Assembly: GCA_947623455.1 (NCBI GenBank)
Contig: OX392543.1
Coordinates: forward strand, 20,768,757-20,832,756
DNA from: Mimachlamys varia
Taxonomy: Eukaryota > Mollusca > Bivalvia > Pectinida > Pectinidae
Direction of reading: 5' to 3'
Length of the DNA: 64,000 bases
Shown: positions 51,001 through 60,000 of the stretch, piece by piece
How positions within the stretch are numbered: position 1 is the stretch's first letter
How the letters are laid out: each line of letters starts with the position of its first letter
Made by a program: the position numbers and the translations under genes
Notes under the pieces: model-generated
The model's input: only the letters and a program-made list of their open reading frames with translations
Told to the model about the DNA's origin: nothing
Databases searched by the model: none

Positions 51001-54000
51001 TCGGAAACCCACGGTACACTTCTCTGACGTTTGCATCCCGTGGGCCAGAATTGATATAAATCTTCATTTCTCCGAATAGAAGTTTATTCAGAGATTTCGA
51101 CCAATCAGAATGGTCATTTCTCATGACATTCTGTTAGATCATTTTACCTTGACCACGACCAGTATGTGTCTGTAGGCATGACGCCAATGTCAATCTCCGT
51201 ATAGCAGGACCTTATATTTTAATCACAATCGACACAATTATAACACAATCGACAGGTTTTGTTGACAGGCATTGCTATAAATTAAACGGGATTCCCCGGC
51301 TGGAGGTCCTGACTGGATGTAGTCACAGATGAAACTATCGAAATGATTGGCTACTATTTTAGTACAAAAACGAGAGTTTCCACCGATTTTAGCCCACGGG
51401 ATGCAAGCGTTAGAGAAGCGTACCGTGGGTTTCCGATGATGGTGTGGACACTAAATGTGTCATTTACTCCTGATGACATGAACCCTTCCAATTCAAAGAT
51501 GGAATAGTTCATTATGAAATCCAGGGGTGAATTAGTTTAAGATCCTTTAATAGATTTTATTTTCAGAATTTGAAATACAGTGAAACCCTACTTACTCAAA
51601 CCTGGTTTACCCAAATACCCCTCATTCGTCGAACAGTTGGTTTGGTCCAGAACAATTTCGTTCATATTCAATCAACCTCGGATTCCTCAAATACCACCTT
51701 TTCCTCGAACTATTGATCAGGTCCACAGTTCGAGTAAGTGGGGTTTTACTGTATTTAAAAGTCTAGCATATTTGAGAATATTGCAGTTACTCCCCCTGAT
51801 TCTGGTGTTGTTGACGTATTGTAGAAACCTAGTGAATGCGATGCCTGTAAACATGTCATCGTCGTGGACAACAACAGTAGTCTGCAGGTCTGTCGCGAGA
51901 CGTGCCCTCCCATGTTTTACGCTGACCAAAACATGATCTGTCGGCCGTGCTACGAACACTGCAGTAACGGGTGAGTAGGCGGAAAACCTTCCAGTTTCTT
52001 ACAACACACACTTAGACCGCTAGATAATGTTACAGTAATTGTAATTATATATATATTGCTAAACCAGAAGTGATTTTAATTAAAAAATGTTAAAAAGAAT
52101 TAACTGTAAACATACATATTTAATTCATTCACCCCTGGACTTTGAAAATGAACTATTCCAACCTTTGAGTTGGAAGAGTTCAAATGTGTCTTCAGGGGTG
52201 AATGAGTAAAGTTGTAATCTTATTTTAGCAAATTTGTTGTTGAAAGCATTCTGCTACATTATGATTGCTCTATACTTACAGTATTGCTTTCTACAGCAAG
52301 TATGAATTTGGCTCGATCGAAAAAAACAGCTCCAACAACCCAGGTGGAGTATAAAATGGTCTGTGGTGATTGTTGCGGTATCTGTGCTGTAGCATTCAAG
52401 TAAGATGACACTATACAATATGCCGTTAGGTGGCACTATAAAAGATACTGTTGGAAGCAATGTCCCACTACAAACAGAACACAAAATACAGCTCCAGCAC
52501 ATGTGCAAGCACACACACACACATAGGGAGATATTAGCCAGGAGGCATATAACTAGTAGTTATATTATTTTACAGGTGTACTGGACCCTCGAGTGAGTTA
52601 ATGATCGGAGGATGTAAGACTTGTAACATCGCAGAAGAAATACGAGACCAAGACGGACAAATACGCCTCTTCTGTATAGCAGATGACGGCTCTGACTGTC
52701 GCAAAGATTTCTACAAAACAACAGTTACAGCGAAAGATCCCGGCCCCATGGCAGGAGGACAGGTAAAATATTACTTTAGAAAACTATGAAAACCATAGTG
52801 ACAGCAAAAGATCCCGGCCCAATGGCAGGAAGACAGGTAAAATATTTCTATAGAACACTATGAAAACCATAGTGACAGCAAAAGATCCCGGCCCCATGGC
52901 AGGAAGACAGGTAAAATATTTCTATAGAACACTATGGAAACCATAGCGACAGCAAAAGATCCCCGCCCAATGGCAGGAGGACAGGTAAAATATTTCTATA
53001 AAACACTATTAAAGTCCCTTATGGACGAATCACCTTTCTTTATAGATTTAGTATTTGACATTTTCGATTGTGTTGTTTAGGTGATGTCGTTGAATCATGA
53101 ATTATAATTTGAATAGTCCCATCACTCTTTGTGACACCTTTAGGTGACATGAAGGGACCACTTTGTCAAATATTGGCTGTTGTTTTCGACATCGATTGCA
53201 TTATCAGAATAATGGTATAAACCTTGCAATAACTTGAGTTCCTTTAGCCTATCAGATACAAACTAAATTCACACAATGCTTTTTCACTGAGAGTCCTTGC
53301 TTGGCATTGCTCTTCAAACGTGAAGGTCAAAGATCAAGGTCACTGTTACTGTAAATAGAACTGACATCAGAACTTTAGTTTCACTGCCATAACTTGAGTT
53401 CATTTTGGCCGATACAGTGTTTTGTAACTGAAAGTCCATGCTTCAGGTCTGAAGGTCAAATATCACAGTTACTGTTACTATAAATAGAACTGAAGTCCAA
53501 GCAAATTTTTCTGTAGAGTGATTTGAGCTCTCTTAATTAGGCCAGTGACACTCTAATATATACACATGTAATTCAGTCATAATATTTTGATTAAGAACTC
53601 ATCATAACAAAGAAAATTGGTACCGTAGATAAAAGATACTGCAGTCTGTAATTTGTGTTGATTTTGTTTTCAGTTGTGTAAACCCTGTCACCCCCTCTGT
53701 GATGGGTGTGTCGGTCACGGCCCCGCCCAGTGCAAGAACTGCGTCCATTACAAAGAGGACGACTATTGTGTGGAGTCCTGTCACAGCTTCAACTACGGCA
53801 ACAAGTTCACGAAGAAGTGTGAACCGTGCCACGCAGAATGTCAGAAAGGCTGCTCCAATCCCACAGCTGCTGATTGCTTCTCATGCAAAACCTACAAAGT
53901 CTACATCGACGAGACCAGTGGCATGAAAGTGAGTCCCGATTGGATGTACTGATCAGTGTTTGAAATAACATTTTGTCTCATCAACTTTATTATCCTCCCC

Positions 54001-57000
54001 ATAGCAATCCAATAGCAAAATTATTTCCAGTCTGAAAATTTGCATTTGCATTAGAATAGCATTTTTGTTTTAAGTTAATATAGAAATAGAAATGCTTATT
54101 TCTATCTAAACACTTTATGTACAATGTTTGTTTTGATTTTTATTTGTATGCTCTGGCCATAAAAGTGGAGGTATGCTTATTGTACCAGGCCAAACTATTT
54201 CTCTGACCTTGTAAGGACCTAATGACCTTATACTGACCTTGAAATGACGAACAACTTTATAATAACCTTGTTTTAAGATCTAATGACCTTATAGTGACCT
54301 TGTAATGAACTAATGACCTTGAATGGACCGCATGACCTTATAATGACCTTGAAATTACCTAATGACCTTTATTATATCCCCCCCCCCCGATTTCATAGCG
54401 GGGGCATAAAAAATGGCTAAGACCCCTGACACAGGAACATGAGAATTTCCATCAATCTCCCTCATCCACTCCAGACTATCTCACAGGCTCCTCTGACAGC
54501 CGAAAGTCAGAGTGACTGTAAGAAAGGCTTGAATGAATTGATGACCTTATAATGACCTTTTAACTTAAAAATGACCTTGAAGTGACCAAATGACCTTCTC
54601 ATGACCTTTCAATGACCTTTCTGTGTTTCAGTTTAACTGTACCTCAGAATGTCCGCCTGACATGCCCCATCTAGTCAAGGATGAGCTCGACACAAAGAAT
54701 GGGATGACCGTTTGTGCTCGCGATGACCACCCAATGGTCATGGCTAGAATGGCCGCAGATGCTGAGTAAGTACTCGGGTTTCTTTTTCTTTTTTTTCTAA
54801 ACTATAGGATAGAATTCACATTATGTTAAAATAGCGTGATGGTTGTTGCAATAGATGTTGAAACAGTGATAGTTGTAGAAATGATATAATAGTTGAATTA
54901 TATATGGTAGTTGTTGTAATTAAATAATAGTTGTTTTAATGACATAATAGCTGTTGTAATTAGATGAAATCGTTAAAATTACATGATGGTGTAATTTGAT
55001 GATAATTACTATAAATTTGTATGTTCATTATTTGTTTATTTTATTTAAAACATTCACAATTTCACAATATCTGACCCCTACAATCAGGATACCTGTGTAA
55101 ACCGGCCAAATAGTTCGGCCGCAGTGACTTCGGTTTAGACCGTATATACTGTAATTACATGATAGATGTAATTGTATGATTGCGTAATTAACATGTTTAG
55201 AGAGATTAGACTGTAATTATGTGATATTGTATGATTGCGTAATTACCAGGTTTAGAGAGATTAGACTGTAATTATATGATATTGTATGATTGCGTAATTA
55301 CCAGGTTTAGAGAGATTAGACTGTAATTATGTGATTTTGTATGATTGCGTAATTACCAGGTTTAGAGAGATTAGACTGTAATTACGTGATATATGTAATT
55401 GTATGATTGCGTAATTAACAGGTTTAGAGAGATTAGACTGTAATTACATGATAGATGTAATTGTATGATTGCGTAATTAACAGGGAAGAGAAGAAGAAGA
55501 TCGCAGTGATTGCAGGACCAGTAATTGGGGGTATCATCCTCGTGGCTATTCTCCTCACCTTGTTCGGTTACTATTGGCGACAGCAAGCGCGCTCCAAGGA
55601 GAAAACAGCTATGCTTACAGCTAAGATGACGGGCTATGATGATGAGGTAACATATCTTTAATTATAACCCCCACTTTATAGGTTTGAGAGGGGATCTCTT
55701 TTTTTTTCTAGGGCCGCGGTGGCCAAGTGGTTAAGGTGTTCTGACATTCTACCACTAGCCCTCCACCTCTGGGATGCGAGTTCAAATCCCACATGGAGCA
55801 TTTACTGACCATAGGTCAGTGGTTTATCACCGGGTACTCTGGCTTTCCTCCACCTCCAAAACCTGGCACGTTCTTAAATGACCCTGGCTGTTAATAGGAT
55901 GTGAAACGAAATAAACCAAACCTAAAATGATCACTTTACCATGGTGTGTGTGCATGCATCCATGAAAACCTTGTGTACAACTATATCTCACCTTGACATA
56001 GCATCACACTATCAAATTCTACACCTGATTACATTTCGGGATAAAGTGTCAAAGATCAAATTTGAACATTTTTTGTTTTATATTTTGAAGCTGCTAAATT
56101 ATTGCTTAAGTGTAGAAACAGTGGAACACCACATACTCTAACCTGGTTTAGTCGAATACCCCCATTTGTCAAACAGTTCATTTGGTCCGAACCAAATTCG
56201 TACATATTCAACCAACCTCGGATAACTCGAATACCTTGTCTTCCTCAAACTATTGATCAGGTCCCCACGAGTTTGAGTAAGTGGGGTTTTACTGTATTCC
56301 TTGTACTATTGATCAGGTCCCCATGAGTTAGAGTAAGTGGGGTTTTACTGTATTCCTCGTACTATTGATCAGGTCCCCATGAGTTAGAGTAAGTGGGGTT
56401 TTACTGTATTCCTCGTACTATTGATCAGGTCCCCACGAGTTTGAGTAAGTGGGGTTTTACTGTATACATGTATAATAATGTTATTATTACTGACTGAAGA
56501 AGACTGTGATAAAAGTTGAATATTTTTCTGTTTCCATAGCAACCAGTGACACCCACCAGTGCGAAGCCTGACATGTCCCATCTACGCCTTATTAAAGAAT
56601 CAGACATGCGTAAGGGAGGGATCATTGGCTCTGGAGCATTTGGAACAGTGTACAAAGTATGTATAATGATCTCTCCCTTTGTCAGCAATGTGGATAGACG
56701 CCTGTCTTTCTATTAAATTATTTTCCTAATATGAAAAAAGAAAATGTTTATTTTACTGAAAATCAATTCCTTATCTAAAGTTCCTGTTATTTTACATATT
56801 TGGACCATAATTACTGCAAAGGTACTTATTTTGGTGTACTCAAATTTTAGCGCATAAACAAATCTAAACAAATGATGCAACAATATATTGGTACAATACT
56901 CACCATTATCCAGAGAAAGCAATGTACAGAAATAGCAAATAGCGGAATTTTTCAAATGGGAAAAGTGCTAAAATAAGATTACCGTTAAAATATGTACTTT

Positions 57001-60000
57001 AACAGTATATGCTGATGGAAATGTTTTGTTCATTACTGATTATATCAATAAATATCAAACCGAAGTTTTGAATGAAAAATGAAAACTATTCTGGATTGTT
57101 TCCAACTTTTGTAGGGATTCTGGATTCCGGCAAAGGACAATGTGAAGATCCCGGTGGCCATCAAAGTACTGCAGGAGGGAACGTCAGCTAATCAGAACCA
57201 AGAGCTCCTTGACGAGGCTCGTGTAATGGCTTCCGTTGACCATCCCTGCTGTATCCGGATTCTGGCCGCCTGTATGACCGCTCAGATGATGCTTATCACC
57301 CAACTCATGCCTCTCGGCTGTTTACTCGACTACGTCCGCAAGCACAAGGAAAATATTGGCTCGAAGGTTCTTCTCAACTGGTGCACACAGATTGCAAAGG
57401 TATAAGACATTTTAACCCTTGTTCATAAGGTCTAGAGTTTCATGATGCTCAATCTCTGACACACTGGCAGAATGGGGATTGAAAAATAAGACCCCTTCGG
57501 CGCTTAGACATCAGGGCCAACAAGAGTGATTTATATAAGTTAGATAATCTGTTTCATAATTATTATAAACTAAATAAAGTTATACATATATTTATGGAGA
57601 TTGCAATCTGTTAGACAGATTGGATTTTGAATGAGCTTTTTTCAGGGTTTTTAATTAAACAGCCATGAAATTTTAATTGTTCATCTGAAGGTTGCATTTG
57701 GTAAATAACTATATAACCAGTTGTCACCAATTTTATCTCATTTAACCCTGAAGATGATTTGAATTCAATGGTTGGAATAGATCATAATGAAACTTAAGGG
57801 GAGAATCAGTTGGTAAAAATTGTTTAATTTGGTGTATCCTTAAAACTATTCAATGTTTTGTGTTGCCTCCCTTTGTACTATTTGTCAACATTCCAAAAAG
57901 TGTTAAGGCCCTAGTTAATTATGAAATGGGGTGAATGGGCCTTTTTTGCCCTTTTGTTAGACCACCAAACTGGGCCCAGTTGTTCAAAAGATGATTAGCT
58001 TAATAAGTGATTAGTGCAAATTTTAATTATCCTGTAACTTTAAAATGAAACCATAGATTTCATTACAACTATGCAGATATCAAATACCTAATATTGTCAA
58101 GTGACATACAAAATTTTAAGATTTTACCTTGTATATTGATAGAATTATTCTTGTTTGAAAAATGTCGTTAAATAGTGATTAAGCTTATCATCCTTTGAAC
58201 TCTTCAGTTCAAAGGATGGAATGGTAGGTGCATTATGAAATTTCAGGGGTGCATTAAAAATTAAAAATTGCTTGCTCCCAATAACTTTTTATATTATCGT
58301 CTTTGACAAAATGTTCTGTAACAATCATTCTACAAAATTAATATTCTGTTTCCGTTTCAGGGAATGGCCTACTTGGAGGAGAGAGATATTGTTCACAGGG
58401 ACTTGGCAGCCAGAAATGTACTAGGTCAGTTTCTTTTAATACAGTTATTGACATTCTATCAGGTGGATTGGGAACATTGTTAACCCATTTTACTATATTG
58501 TTTGTTTGAGTGGTTTAGACAAATTAATTGTAAATCTTGTGTAAATTTATTGTTTATAAAAATCAAATCATCTGAACTTTACTGTAATTTTCATAATGAT
58601 AATGTTTACATTAAATAATTATTGTGTTATGATTGTTTTCAGTACAAAGTCCAGGTCAGGTTAAGATAACAGACTTTGGATTGGCCAAACTTCTTGATTA
58701 TAACGAAGATGAGTACCACGCAGCAGGTGGAAAGGTAGACAACTCTTGTTCTCTAGGTGTAACCATAGCAACAAATTGGTACTTTCTATATTTGAAACAA
58801 TAACTAGTTCTTTTGTTTGCATTTCTTCTGTACCGTCATGGTGAAAGTAATATTTTGGCATAAGCCTTTTTAGATTTGTTAAATACATTGCATACATATC
58901 AATAAAATCAAGTCAGTGAGATATTAGAATAGATTTGACTTATAATTTTAAAATAGTTTACTGTTTCAAATGAAGTTTTAAAAATATCTCCACCAATTTG
59001 TAAAACTGTAAGGTTGGAATATCAATTTTGCTAGATCTAACATATATTTACTGATATACAATTAAGTTTAATGGTATTTCATGTGAATACAATTGAATTT
59101 CATGTAAATACAATTAAACTTTTTTTTTTTTTATAAAAAGAAGGGTTTTTTGGGGTTTTTTTATCAAAAAAAAAAAAACAATTAAACTTAATTGTATTTC
59201 ATGTGAATACAATTGAATTTCATGTTAATACAATTAAACTCTTTTTTTTTTTTATAAAAAGAAGTTTTTTTTTATATATCAAAAAAAAAAAAAAAGTACA
59301 GTTAAGCTTAATTGTATTTCATGTGATTATAAATTGAAGCAATGGTATATTTGATTGTGAGGGAGCTAAACACAAACATGTACTTAAAGTTTTGATTTAT
59401 ATACTAAATCCTGTGTTGCCTTCCGCTGTAGATGCCCATCAAATGGCTGGCTCTTGAGTGCATCCAACATAGAATCTTTACACACAAGAGTGACGTCTGG
59501 AGCTACGGTAATGATGCTGATCTTGATGTTTACTAAATGATTATCAGGAAATCTACTTTAAAAGTTTAATCAATAAAAGGAAAATCATCCAAAATATGGG
59601 ACAGAGATCTTAATTTTCCTTTACTTTCTAAATGACTATGTTGTTATAACTGTTGGTTTTTAATCAACAATTTAAGTTAGTTTATGCTAAAAGATTATTA
59701 TGTTTACTAAATGATTTTCAGGAAATCTACTTTAAAGGCCCAATATACATAATTTCAGGAAATTTTACGTGATTCTGAAAAAAAATCCAGTTGATAACAA
59801 TGCAAAATAAGCCTAAAACGAAGTACACCTGAGCGGTATAACTAACAAGAAACTCTTGACAGAAAAATGCAAAAAATTGAAAATAATTCAGGATGGCCCC
59901 ACTTCAACAACAAGCCGAAGTTAGAAGACAGTTCAAAATGGACGTGTGTTTACAAATGCTGAGTTTCAACTGCTGTTGTACCAGTAACTGCTTAAGACTT

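Noticed and set aside
50861..51124. 87-codon minus-strand open frame
   Set aside because: It overlaps the arm of the Mutator-like MITE and has no protein-like features.
52297..52343. Candidate 47-base exon between exons K and L (after TTTCTACAG, before GTGGAG)
   Set aside because: It leaves in phase 1 whereas exon L needs phase 2, so inclusion would break the frame.
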